Part shown: positions 49,879 through 58,121 of the stretch, in pieces
Numbering within the stretch: the first letter of the stretch is position 1
How the letters are laid out: every line of letters begins with the position of its first letter
Assembly: GCF_001043115.1 (NCBI RefSeq)
Contig: NZ_LFME01000023.1
Span: forward strand, 1-64,000
Origin: Xanthomonas sp. NCPPB 1128
Lineage (GTDB): Bacteria; Pseudomonadota; Gammaproteobacteria; Xanthomonadales; Xanthomonadaceae
Reading direction: 5' to 3'
Length of the DNA stretch: 64,000 nucleotides
The notes under the pieces: generated by a model
What the model saw: only the letters and a program-made list of their open reading frames with translations
Told to the model about the DNA's origin: nothing
Database searches by the model: none
Made by a program: the position numbers and the translations under genes

Positions 49879-50937
49879 ATGCGCGCTTCCCCGGTCCATT
49901 CCAGCCTCGATCCGCGTGCCCGGCAACTGCTGCGCACGCTGATCTCGCGCTACATCCGCGACGGCGAGCCGGTCGGCTCGCAGACCCTGGCCCGGCATGC
50001 CGGGCTGGACGTGAGCCCGGCGACGATCCGCAACATCCTCGCCGACCTGGAGGACGCCGGCCTGCTCAGCTCGCCGCACACCTCGGCCGGGCGCGTGCCC
50101 ACCGCCACCGGCTACCGGGTGTTCGTCGACAGCCTGGTGCAGATGCGCCCGCCGGCCGAGGGCGAGGTGGCGCGGCTGCGCGCGGAGATGGCCAACGCCG
50201 CCGGCACCCAGGCGCTGCTGGGCAGCGCCTCGGAACTGCTGTCGGCCATGACCCACTTCGTCGGCGTGGTCAGCGCGCCCAAGCGCGAGCAGTTCGCGTT
50301 CCGGCACATCGACTTCGTGCCGCTGGACGCGCGGCGGGTGCTGGCGATCCTGGTGTTCGCCGACAACGAGGTGCAGAACCGGGTCATCGAGCCGCGCAAG
50401 GCCTACGAGCCGGCCGAACTGGAGCAGGTGGCCAATTATCTGAACCGGCATTTCGCCGGGCGCGCGCTGGCCGACATCCGCGCCAGCCTGCTGCGCGACC
50501 TGCGCCACGCCCGCGACGAGATGGAACAGTTGCTGGCGCACAGCGTTGAGCTGGCCGAGCAGGCGCTGGCGCCGGCCGGCGACGACATGGTGCTGGCCGG
50601 GCAGACCAAGCTGATGGGCGTGCAGGACCTGTCGGACCTGGAGCGGCTGCGCGAACTGTTCGAGGTCTTCGCCAGCAAGCGCGAGATCCTGCAACTGCTC
50701 GAGCGCACCATCCGCGCGCCCGGCGTGCGCATCTTCATCGGCGAGGAAACCGGCATGGTGCCGCTGGAGAGCGTGTCGCTGGTGACCGCCCCGTACATGG
50801 CCGGCGGCCAGGTGCTGGGCGTACTCGGGGTGATCGGCCCCAAGCGCATGGACTACGACCGGGTCATCCCCCTGGTGCAGACCGCCGCCGACGTCCTCGG
50901 CGCCCGCCTGGACCCATCTCCGCCGGGCGACCGCTGA
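49879..50937 (+). CDS. hrcA: heat-inducible transcription repressor HrcA
   Basis: 352 residues: N-terminal winged helix (about 10-80; GEPVGSQTLARHAGLDVSPATIRNILADLEDAGLLSSPHTSAGRVPT) and GAF-like central and C-terminal domains. It represses groESL-type genes at CIRCE elements. I find no CIRCE (TTAGCACTC-N9-GAGTGCTAA) within 130 nt upstream. No clear Shine-Dalgarno precedes ATG 49879. It is the first gene of the chaperone group. Confidence 0.95.
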   Translation: MRASPVHSSLDPRARQLLRTLISRYIRDGEPVGSQTLARHAGLDVSPATIRNILADLEDAGLLSSPHTSAGRVPTATGYRVFVDSLVQMRPPAEGEVARLRAEMANAAGTQALLGSASELLSAMTHFVGVVSAPKREQFAFRHIDFVPLDARRVLAILVFADNEVQNRVIEPRKAYEPAELEQVANYLNRHFAGRALADIRASLLRDLRHARDEMEQLLAHSVELAEQALAPAGDDMVLAGQTKLMGVQDLSDLERLRELFEVFASKREILQLLERTIRAPGVRIFIGEETGMVPLESVSLVTAPYMAGGQVLGVLGVIGPKRMDYDRVIPLVQTAADVLGARLDPSPPGDR

Positions 50938-51004
50938 GCGCACGCAGCGCTGGTCGAAGCGCCGCCGTCTCATCGGCCAGCAGGCCATCCAGCCGCGCCC
51001 GGGC

Positions 51005-51028
51005 GAATCCCCAATCCCCTATCCCGGC
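51005..51028. repeat. dispersed GAATCCC spacer repeat
   Basis: One copy just before the grpE promoter. Confidence 0.6.
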
Positions 51029-51031
51029 TCA

Positions 51032-51058
51032 CTTGAATCCGCCCGCACCGCCCACATA
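51032..51058 (+). promoter_or_regulatory. sigma-32-type promoter of grpE
   Basis: CTTGAA (51032-51037), 13-nt spacer, CCCACATA (51051-51058), close to the RpoH consensus CTTGAA-N13-15-CCCCATNT. Confidence 0.6.
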
Positions 51059-51101
51059 GGTGGTCCGGTAAGGCGGGACGCACCCCGCCAGGGACCCGGA
51101 C

Positions 51102-51623
51102 ATGACGCAAGAACACCCCGAATTCGATTCCGAACACCTGACCGAGGCGCAGCAGCCCTCGACCGATCCGTTGCAGGCGGAAGTGGAGACGCTGCGCAGC
51201 GAGCTGGCCCTGGTCAAGGCCGACGCCCTGCGCGAGCGGGCCGACCTGGAGAACCAGCGCAAGCGCATCGCCCGCGACGTGGAGCAGGCGCGCAAGTTCG
51301 CCAACGAGCGCCTGCTCGGCGACCTGTTGCCGGTGTTCGACAGTCTGGACGCGGGGCTGACCGCCGCCGGCAGCGAGCCCAGCCCGCTGCGCGACGGCCT
51401 GGAGCTGACCTACAAGCAGCTGCTCAAGGTCGCCGCCGACAACGGCCTGACCCTGCTCGACCCGACCGGCGAGCCGTTCAACCCGGAGCACCACCAGGCG
51501 ATCAGCCAGGCCGACGCCGAGGGCGTCCCCCCGGGCCACGTGATCCAGGTGTTCCAGAAGGGCTACCTGCTCAACGACCGCCTGCTGCGGCCCGCCCTGG
51601 TGGTGGTGGCCAAGCACGACTGA
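51102..51623 (+). CDS. grpE: nucleotide exchange factor GrpE
   Basis: 173 residues: a long N-terminal dimerising helix (about 20-70; [20 protein letters not shown]) and a C-terminal beta domain ([32 protein letters not shown]). It releases ADP from DnaK. It lies 164 nt after hrcA and 146 nt before dnaK and has its own sigma-32-like promoter. Confidence 0.96.
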   Translation: MTQEHPEFDSEHLTEAQQPSTDPLQAEVETLRSELALVKADALRERADLENQRKRIARDVEQARKFANERLLGDLLPVFDSLDAGLTAAGSEPSPLRDGLELTYKQLLKVAADNGLTLLDPTGEPFNPEHHQAISQADAEGVPPGHVIQVFQKGYLLNDRLLRPALVVVAKHD

Positions 51624-51688
51624 GCCGGACCGGGCGCACGCGCCTGAACCCGGCGCGGCGGCAGTGGAACGCTAATTTGCGGCGATGG

Positions 51689-51716
51689 CTTGAATGACCC
51701 GCAGCCATCCCTATAT
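51689..51716 (+). promoter_or_regulatory. sigma-32-type promoter of dnaK
   Basis: CTTGAA (51689-51694), 14-nt spacer, CCCTATAT (51709-51716); seven of eight positions fit CCCCATNT. Confidence 0.65.
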
Positions 51717-51769
51717 CCGAACCAGATCCCGGCACTGGCCGGCTACACGACCTTTCAGGAGTCATTGCA

Positions 51770-53821
51770 ATGGGCAAGATCATCGGCATCGACCTGGGCA
51801 CGACCAATTCGTGCGTGGCGATCATGGACGGCGGCAAGGCCCGCGTCATCGAGAATTCCGAGGGTGACCGCACCACGCCTTCGATCGTCGCCTACACCAA
51901 GGACGGCGAAGTGCTGGTGGGCGCCTCGGCCAAGCGCCAGGCCGTCACCAACCCCAAGAACACCTTCTACGCGGTCAAGCGCCTGATCGGCCGCAAGTTC
52001 ACCGACGCCGAAGTGCAGAAGGACATCGGCCTGGTGCCGTACGGCATCGTCCAGCACGACAACGGCGACGCCTGGGTGGCCACCGCCGACGGGCGCAAGC
52101 TGGCCTCGCAGGAAATCTCCGCGCAGGTGCTGGAGAAGATGAAGAAGACCGCCGAGGCGTTCCTGGGCGAGACCGTCACCGAGGCGGTCATCACCGTGCC
52201 GGCGTACTTCAACGACAGCCAGCGCCAGGCGACCAAGGACGCCGGCCGCATCGCCGGCCTGGACGTCAAGCGCATCATCAACGAGCCGACCGCCGCGGCG
52301 CTGGCCTACGGCCTGGACAAGGGCCAGGGCGGCGACCGCAAGATCGCGGTGTACGACCTGGGCGGCGGCACCTTCGACGTGTCGATCATCGAGATCGCCA
52401 ACGTCGACGGCGAGAAGCAGTTCGAAGTGCTGGCCACCAACGGCGACACCTTCCTGGGCGGCGAAGACTTCGACAAGCGCGTCATCGACTACCTGGTGGA
52501 AGAGTTCAACAAGGACCAGGGCATCGACCTGCGCAAGGATCCGCTGGCGCTGCAGCGCCTGAAGGACGCCGCCGAGCGCGCCAAGATCGAGCTGTCGTCC
52601 TCGCAGCAGACCGAAGTCAACCTGCCGTACGTCACCGCCGACGCGTCGGGCCCGAAGCACCTCAACATCAAGCTGACCCGGGCCAAGCTCGAGGCACTGG
52701 TGGAGGACCTGGTCAAGCGCACCATCGATCCGTGCCGCACCGCGCTGAACGACGCCGGCCTGCGCGCCAGCGACATCACCGAGGTGATCCGGGTCGGTGG
52801 CCAGACCCGCATGCCGAAGGTGCAGCAGGCGGTGGCCGAGTTCTTCGGCAAGGAGCCGCGCAAGGACGTCAACCCCGACGAGGCCGTGGCGCTGGGCGCC
52901 GCGATCCAGGGCGGCGTGCTGGCCGGCGACGTCAAGGACGTGCTGCTGCTCGACGTGACCCCGTTGAGCCTGGGCATCGAGACCCTGGGCGGCGTGTTCA
53001 CCAAGATCATCGAGAAGAACACCACCATCCCGACCAAGGCCTCGCAGGTGTTCTCCACCGCCGAGGACAACCAGTCGGCGGTGACCGTGCACGTGCTGCA
53101 GGGCGAGCGCGAACAGGCCCGCTACAACAAGTCGCTGGCCAAGTTCGACCTGTCCGGCATCGAGCCGGCCCCGCGCGGCCTGCCGCAGGTGGAGGTGTCC
53201 TTCGACATCGACGCCAACGGCATCCTGCACGTGTCGGCCAAGGACAAGAAGACCAACAAGGAACAGAAGGTCGAGATCAAGGCCGGTTCCGGCCTGTCGG
53301 ACGACGAGATCCAGCGGATGGTCGCCGACGCGGAAGCCAACCGCGAGGAAGACAAGAAGTTCCACGAGCTGGTGCAGGCGCGCAACCAGGCCGACGGCCT
53401 GATCCACGCCACCCGCAGCGCGATCACCGAGCACGGCAGCAAGGTCGGTGGCGATGTCATCGGCAAGGTCGAGTCGGCGCTGGCGGATCTGGAAACCGCG
53501 ATGAAGGGCGACGACAAGGGCCAGATCGAGGCCAAGACCAAGGCGCTGGAAGAGGCCGGTCAGTCGCTGTACGCCGCCGCGGCGGCGGGCGAGCAGCAGC
53601 CGGGCGGCAACGCCGGCGGCGCGCACGCGTCCTCGGCCCAGTCCGACGACGTGGTCGACGCCGAGTTCACCGAGGTCAAGGACGACAAGAAGGGAGCCGG
53701 GATTGGGGATTTGGGATTGGGGATTCGCAAAGGCCTTGTCCTGGTGGGTTCCCGCTCCCGATCCCTGTCCATGCAGTGCTTGCAAAAGCGGAAGAGCCCC
53801 GGCTCTCCGCTTTTGCCTTGA
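51770..53821 (+). CDS. dnaK: chaperone DnaK with a C-terminal extension from spacer repeat
   Basis: 683 residues. The ATPase domain ([12 protein letters not shown] at 4-15), linker [12 protein letters not shown], substrate-binding domain and lid are all intact, and the usual Hsp70 C-terminal motif occurs as [10 protein letters not shown], ending at residue 641. Instead of a stop codon the frame continues for 42 residues ([19 protein letters not shown]...) that are encoded by a dispersed GGATTGGGGAT spacer and by a terminator-like hairpin. Normal DnaK is about 640 residues. DnaK, DnaJ and GrpE fold proteins and restrain RpoH. A sequencing error at the stop is possible. Confidence 0.96.
   Translation: MGKIIGIDLGTTNSCVAIMDGGKARVIENSEGDRTTPSIVAYTKDGEVLVGASAKRQAVTNPKNTFYAVKRLIGRKFTDAEVQKDIGLVPYGIVQHDNGDAWVATADGRKLASQEISAQVLEKMKKTAEAFLGETVTEAVITVPAYFNDSQRQATKDAGRIAGLDVKRIINEPTAAALAYGLDKGQGGDRKIAVYDLGGGTFDVSIIEIANVDGEKQFEVLATNGDTFLGGEDFDKRVIDYLVEEFNKDQGIDLRKDPLALQRLKDAAERAKIELSSSQQTEVNLPYVTADASGPKHLNIKLTRAKLEALVEDLVKRTIDPCRTALNDAGLRASDITEVIRVGGQTRMPKVQQAVAEFFGKEPRKDVNPDEAVALGAAIQGGVLAGDVKDVLLLDVTPLSLGIETLGGVFTKIIEKNTTIPTKASQVFSTAEDNQSAVTVHVLQGEREQARYNKSLAKFDLSGIEPAPRGLPQVEVSFDIDANGILHVSAKDKKTNKEQKVEIKAGSGLSDDEIQRMVADAEANREEDKKFHELVQARNQADGLIHATRSAITEHGSKVGGDVIGKVESALADLETAMKGDDKGQIEAKTKALEEAGQSLYAAAAAGEQQPGGNAGGAHASSAQSDDVVDAEFTEVKDDKKGAGIGDLGLGIRKGLVLVGSRSRSLSMQCLQKRKSPGSPLLP
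53697..53728. repeat. dispersed spacer repeat inside the dnaK frame
   Basis: Four GGGATT/GGGGAT units that match the intergenic spacer family, here translated as part of the DnaK tail. Confidence 0.8.
53781..53817 (+). terminator. terminator-like hairpin within the 3' end of dnaK
   Basis: GCAAAAGCGG and AGAGCC pair with GGCTCT and CCGCTTTTGC across a two-base loop. It would normally lie downstream of dnaK and could reduce transcription into dnaJ; here it lies before the stop at 53819-53821. Confidence 0.7.
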
Positions 53822-53823
53822 AC

Positions 53824-53853
53824 GAATCCCGACTCTCGAATCTCGAATCCCCG
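53824..53853. repeat. dispersed GAATCCC spacer repeat
   Basis: Spacer units between the dnaK stop and the dnaJ start. Confidence 0.6.
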
Positions 53854-53857
53854 CCCC

Positions 53858-54988
53858 ATGAGCAAACGCGACTATTACGAAGTGCTGGGTGTGGCCCGCA
53901 CCGCCAGCGACGACGAGCTGAAGAAGGCCTATCGCCGTTGTGCGATGAAGTACCACCCGGACCGCAATCCCGGCGACCAAGCCGCCGAGGCCGCGTTCAA
54001 GGAGTGCAAGGAAGCCTATGAGGTGCTCTCCGACGGCAACCGCCGGCGCATGTACGACGCGCACGGCCACGCCGCGTTCGAGCACGGCATGGGCGGGATG
54101 GGCGGCGGCCCCGGTGGCCCGGACATGGGCGACATCTTCGGCGACATCTTCGGCAACATCTTCGGTGGGGCCGGCGGTGGCGGACGTGCGCCGCGACGTG
54201 GCGCCGACATCGGCTACGTGCTGGAGCTGGACCTGGAAGAAGCGGTGGCCGGCATCGAGCGCCGCATCGAGATTCCGACCCTGAGCGAATGCGAGCACTG
54301 CCACGGCAGCGGCTCGGAGGACGGCAAGGTCGAGACCTGCGGCACCTGCCATGGTCGCGGCCAGGTGCGCATCCAGCGCGGCATCTTCGCCATGCAGCAG
54401 ACCTGCCCGCATTGCGCCGGCCGCGGCCAGACCGTGCAGAACCCGTGCGGCCAGTGCCACGGCGCCGGGCGCGTGGAAGAGACCAAGGTGCTGTCGGTGA
54501 AGATCCCCGCCGGCGTCGACAACGGCGACCGCATCCGCCTGTCGGGTGAGGGCGAAGCCGGTCCGGCCGGTACCCCGCCGGGCGATCTGTACGTGGAAGT
54601 GCGGGTGCGCGAGCATGCGATCTTCCAGCGCGACGGCGACGACCTGCACTGCGAAGTGCCGATCCGCATCTCGCAGGCGGCGCTGGGTGACACGGTGCGC
54701 GTGGCCACCCTGGGCGGCGAGGCGGAGATCCGTATTCCGGCCGAGACCCAGACCGGCAAGCTGTTCCGCCTGCGCGGCAAGGGCGTGCGCTCGGTGCGCA
54801 GCCGCAGCGAAGGCGATCTGTACTGCCGGGTGGTGGTGGAAACGCCGATCAACCTCACTGCCGACCAGCGCAAGCTGCTGGAACAGTTCGAGTCCACCTT
54901 CACCGGCGAGGACGCGCGCAAGCATTCGCCGAAGTCGGCCACCTTCATCGATGGCGTGAAGGGGTTCTGGGACCGGATGACGTCGTAA
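53858..54988 (+). CDS. dnaJ: chaperone DnaJ
   Basis: 376 residues: J-domain (about 4-70) with HPD in KYHPDRNPG, Gly/Phe-rich linker with repeated [14 protein letters not shown], four CxxCxGxG zinc repeats ([32 protein letters not shown]), and the C-terminal substrate and dimer domains. It delivers substrates to DnaK. It starts 36 nt after the dnaK stop; the 41-bp element begins right after its own stop. Confidence 0.97.
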   Translation: MSKRDYYEVLGVARTASDDELKKAYRRCAMKYHPDRNPGDQAAEAAFKECKEAYEVLSDGNRRRMYDAHGHAAFEHGMGGMGGGPGGPDMGDIFGDIFGNIFGGAGGGGRAPRRGADIGYVLELDLEEAVAGIERRIEIPTLSECEHCHGSGSEDGKVETCGTCHGRGQVRIQRGIFAMQQTCPHCAGRGQTVQNPCGQCHGAGRVEETKVLSVKIPAGVDNGDRIRLSGEGEAGPAGTPPGDLYVEVRVREHAIFQRDGDDLHCEVPIRISQAALGDTVRVATLGGEAEIRIPAETQTGKLFRLRGKGVRSVRSRSEGDLYCRVVVETPINLTADQRKLLEQFESTFTGEDARKHSPKSATFIDGVKGFWDRMTS

Positions 54989-54989
54989 G

Positions 54990-55030
54990 GCCGGGATGAT
55001 CAGCCATTCGGCTGCTGAAAAGCCTGGGAT
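54990..55030 (+). repeat. 41-bp element, third copy
   Basis: Differs at one base from 44176-44216 and begins one base after the dnaJ stop codon. Confidence 0.85.
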
Positions 55031-55135
55031 TTGGGATTCGGGATGACAGCCTGCGGCTGTTGAAAGCCGGGATGACCAGCTGAAAGGCAGGATTCGGGAT
55101 CTGCCAAGTGTTCCTGGCCGCTGCTGGGCTTTTTG

Positions 55136-55200
55136 TGGGAGGGGCTTCAGCCCCGACGCTTTGCTGTCAAAAGTGTCACGGCTGAAGCCGCTCCTGCAGC
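55136..55200. repeat. pair of inverted REP-like hairpins
   Basis: TGGGAGGGGCTTCAGCCCC, then about 20 nt, then GGCTGAAGCCGCTCCTGCAG in inverted orientation; a further copy lies at 55300-55325. Confidence 0.7.
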
Positions 55201-55431
55201 GGAATGTTGTGCTGGAATGTTTCGCCCGCTGAGTGCAGCGGATATATCAAGATTTTCGATTCCGGATGCGTGGACGTCCTTCCGCATCCTGGCTCCCTGT
55301 TGTAGGAGCGGCTTCAGCCGCGACGCTTTCTCGTCGGAGCGTCGCAGCTGAGGCCGTTGTTGCTGAAAGCCGTGCAACACGTCTATATGCGCGCATCCCG
55401 AGCGCACGGGTGCCAGCGCTACACTACGGCG

Positions 55432-56352
55432 ATGAACGCTCCCGCCGATAGCTCCGCCGCTAGTCATCTCATCCATGGCCGCCGCCAGCGCCCCGATGGG
55501 CCGGTGCCGGTCGACGTCATCTCCGTGCAGTCGCAACTCGTCTACGGCCACGCCGGCAACAGCGCGGCGGTGCCGCCGTTGCGTGCGCTGGGCCTGCGCG
55601 TGGCGGAGATCCCGACCACGCTGCTGAGCAATGCGCCGTTCTACGCCACCTTGCGCGGCAAGGTGCTGCCGTCGGACTGGTTCGCCGACCTGCTGCTCGG
55701 CGCCAGCGAACGCGGCCTGCCGCAACGCGCGCGCATGCTGGTGTCCGGCTACTTCGGCAGCGTCGGCAACGGTGCCGCGTTCGCCGACTGGCTCGACACC
55801 ACGCTGCCGCAGTGCCCGACGCTGCGCTACTGCCTGGACCCGGTGATCGGCGATACGCATACCGGCCCTTATGTGGAACCGGGCCTGGAAGCGATCTTCG
55901 CGCAGCGCCTGTTGCCGCACGCGTGGCTGGTGACGCCGAATGCGTTCGAACTCGGCCGCCTGACCGGCATGCCGGCGCTGGCCCAGGACGAGGCGATCGC
56001 CGCGGCGCGCGTGTTGCTGGCGCGCGGACCGCAGTGGGTGCTTGCCCACAGCGTCGGCGGCGATGCCGGGCAACTGGTGACGCTGGCGGTGAGCCGCGAG
56101 GCGGTCTACCGCTGGTGCTCGCCACTGCTGCCGGTGGACGTGGCCGGCACTGGCGATGTGCTGATGGCGCTGCTGGTGGCCTTCCTGCTGCGCGGCGACG
56201 GTTTCGAAGCGGCGATCGGCCGTGCCATCGCCGGCGTGCACGCGGCGCTGGAGGCGACCCTGGCCGCGGATGTGGAAGAGCTGGACGTGTTGGCGGCGGC
56301 GCCGGCCGCACTGGCGACGCCGCTGCGTTTCGTCGCCGAGCGTCTGGCGTGA
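55432..56352 (+). CDS. pdxY: pyridoxal kinase
   Basis: 306 residues of the ribokinase-like pyridoxal kinase family: VISVQSQLVYGHAGNSAAVPPLRALG near the start, CLDPVIGDTHTGPYVEPGL, and the catalytic VAGTGDVLMALLVAFLL with its GTGD motif. It phosphorylates pyridoxal to PLP in the salvage pathway. The first 25 residues are a variable head. Its stop overlaps the GTG start of the next gene. Confidence 0.9.
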   Translation: MNAPADSSAASHLIHGRRQRPDGPVPVDVISVQSQLVYGHAGNSAAVPPLRALGLRVAEIPTTLLSNAPFYATLRGKVLPSDWFADLLLGASERGLPQRARMLVSGYFGSVGNGAAFADWLDTTLPQCPTLRYCLDPVIGDTHTGPYVEPGLEAIFAQRLLPHAWLVTPNAFELGRLTGMPALAQDEAIAAARVLLARGPQWVLAHSVGGDAGQLVTLAVSREAVYRWCSPLLPVDVAGTGDVLMALLVAFLLRGDGFEAAIGRAIAGVHAALEATLAADVEELDVLAAAPAALATPLRFVAERLA

Positions 56353-57461
56353 GCCTGCGCCCGGTCGTCGGCATCGTTGGCAGCGCCGGCGCGTATGGCC
56401 GCTGGCTGAGCCGCTTCTTTCGCGAGCGCATGCAACTGGACGTGATCGGCCACGATCCGGCCGATCCGCAGTCGCTGGCGCCGGAAGCGCTGCTGCAGCA
56501 GGCGCAGGTGCTGATCTTCTCCGCCCCGATCCGGCACACGCCGGCGCTGATCGGCGAGTACGCGCAGCGCGCCGGCGGCCGCGAACGCGGCCAATTGTGG
56601 CTGGACGTCACCTCGGTCAAGGCCGCACCGGTGGCGGCGATGCTGGCCTCGCAGGCGGAAGTGGCCGGCCTGCATCCGATGACCGCACCGCCGAAGTCGC
56701 CCACGCTCAAGGGCCGCGTGCTGGTGGTGTGCGAGGCGCGGGTGACGCAGTGGCAGCCCTGGCTGCAGCAGCTGTACGCGGCGCTGGAAGGCGAGTGCGT
56801 GCGCAGCACGCCCGAGCACCACGACCGGGTGATGGCGCTGGTGCAGGCGATGGTCCACGCCACCCACCTGGCCCAGGCGGGTGTGCTGCGCGAACATGCG
56901 CCGGCGCTGGGGCCGTTGCAGGCCTTGCTGCCGTACCGTTCGGCCTCGTTCGAGCTGGATACCGCGATCATTGCGCGCATCCTGGCGTTGAATCCCGCGA
57001 TCTACGAAGACATCCAGTTCGGCAATCCGCACGTCGGCGACGTACTCGATGGACTGATCGTGCAGTTGTCGCGGCTACGCGCGCAGGTCGCCCGCGGCGA
57101 CGATGCGGCACGCGCGCAGTTCCGTGCCGAGTTCCTCGACGCCAACCTGCAGGCGCTGGGCGAGGCGGCGATCGCCCAGGGCAACTATAGCTACGAGCGG
57201 GTAGGGTATTTGCTGGCCGATCTGACCGAGCAGATGACGCTTAGCGTGTATCTGCCCGAGGACCGCGCCGGTTCGCTGCGCGCGCTGTTGCACGTGTTCG
57301 AGCGCCATGGCGTCAACCTGGCCTCGATTCATTCCTCGCGCACGCAGGCGGGCGAATTGCATTTCCGGCTCGGCTTCGATCCGGCCAGTGATGCCATGGC
57401 CGTGCGCAGCGCGGCGGCGGAGATCGATGCCAGTGGGATCGGGCGCGTGTTGGCGGGCTGA
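56349..57461 (+). CDS. tyrA: prephenate dehydrogenase
   Basis: 370 residues: NAD-binding Rossmann start (VGIVGSAGAYGRWLSRFF), the SVKAAP and LHPMTAP segments with the substrate-site histidine, a helical dimer domain, and a C-terminal ACT-like domain (LSVYLPEDRAGSLRALLHVFERHGVNLASIHSSR) for tyrosine feedback. No chorismate mutase is fused. The start is GTG 56349, 4 nt inside pdxY, so the genes are coupled. It converts prephenate to 4-hydroxyphenylpyruvate. Confidence 0.92.
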   Translation: MSLRPVVGIVGSAGAYGRWLSRFFRERMQLDVIGHDPADPQSLAPEALLQQAQVLIFSAPIRHTPALIGEYAQRAGGRERGQLWLDVTSVKAAPVAAMLASQAEVAGLHPMTAPPKSPTLKGRVLVVCEARVTQWQPWLQQLYAALEGECVRSTPEHHDRVMALVQAMVHATHLAQAGVLREHAPALGPLQALLPYRSASFELDTAIIARILALNPAIYEDIQFGNPHVGDVLDGLIVQLSRLRAQVARGDDAARAQFRAEFLDANLQALGEAAIAQGNYSYERVGYLLADLTEQMTLSVYLPEDRAGSLRALLHVFERHGVNLASIHSSRTQAGELHFRLGFDPASDAMAVRSAAAEIDASGIGRVLAG

Positions 57462-57503
57462 CGTCTGGGGTCGTTCGCGGCTTGCGTGATCGCGAGTACG
57501 AGC

Positions 57504-57576
57504 GGTCGCGGCTAAAGCCGCTCCTACGACGGCCGTTGCGTGCTTTTGTAGGAGCGGCTTTAGCCGCGACCGCGCA
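57504..57576. repeat. inverted pair of REP-like hairpins
   Basis: GGTCGCGGCTAAAGCCGCTC and GAGCGGCTTTAGCCGCGACC in opposite orientation about 20 nt apart; together a large stem-loop that may also terminate tyrA. Confidence 0.8.
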
Positions 57577-57621
57577 ACACGCGAGACGCGTTGAGGGGAA
57601 TCACCAACACCTGCTCGCAAT

Positions 57622-57667
57622 TCATCCACAGCGCATGTGGATGGTCACTGCGCAAACGTGTGGATAA
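57622..57667. other. cluster of DnaA-box-like sequences
   Basis: TCATCCACA (57622-57630), TGTGGATGG (57636-57644) and a perfect inverted DnaA box TGTGGATAA (57659-57667). The first two form a perfect 8-bp inverted repeat. Confidence 0.5.
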
Positions 57668-57790
57668 CTGTCGGCGCGCCTTGCGCGGCAAGCGTGTCAA
57701 GCGGTGTGGCGAAAAATTCACCAGAGTATCGCCAGTGCCCCGAACGCCAGTGGTGATGACGGGGCACGGCGACACCTCGTAGTCGCGACG

Positions 57791-58003
57791 CTAGACCGCG
57801 GTCAAGGTCAACTCGCCACCGGTGGTGACGAACTGCTGGCCGCGACGGATCAGCTTGCGGCCATCGGCCAGTTCGTAGCGCAGCCCGCTGTCGGCGTGCG
57901 CATCGTGCTGTGCCTGCTGCTGGCGCGGCGCGTCGTCCTGGAACTCGGTGATCAGATAGGCCTCGCCGTCGGGACCGAGGGCAGGCAATTGGCGAAAGGA
58001 CAT
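57791..58003 (-). CDS. short protein of unknown function
   Basis: 70 residues, Gln-rich, with MSFRQLPALGPDGEAYLITE at the start and ELADGRKLIRRGQQFVTTGG near the end. It looks like a small beta-rich cytoplasmic protein. No family is recognised. The ribosome site GGAGG 6 nt before the ATG and even codon use support a real gene. Confidence 0.65.
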   Translation of the reverse strand: MSFRQLPALGPDGEAYLITEFQDDAPRQQQAQHDAHADSGLRYELADGRKLIRRGQQFVTTGGELTLTAV

Positions 58004-58121
58004 CGGGAGCCTCCTGTCGAACGCTGCATCGAATGCGGGACGCCTCAGCCGCGGTCGCGATACGCGCGGACCGCAGCAGACGCGGCTCGACCGTAGTCCC
58101 GCCGCCGTTAGCGCGGCGTGC

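Larger units (their letters stand above)
54989..55431. other. repeat-rich intergenic region between dnaJ and pdxY
   Basis: 443 bases with the third 41-bp element, its partial decayed copy (about 55058-55100), GGGATT spacers and three REP-like hairpins. No gene supported. Confidence 0.65.
57462..57790. other. intergenic region with REP pair and DnaA-box-like sites
   Basis: 329 bases after tyrA. No gene is supported; the repeats and sites are listed separately. Confidence 0.55.

Noticed and set aside
57622-57667. Chromosomal replication origin
   Set aside because: Only three DnaA-like boxes, no AT-rich unwinding region, and no dnaA, dnaN or gyrB nearby.
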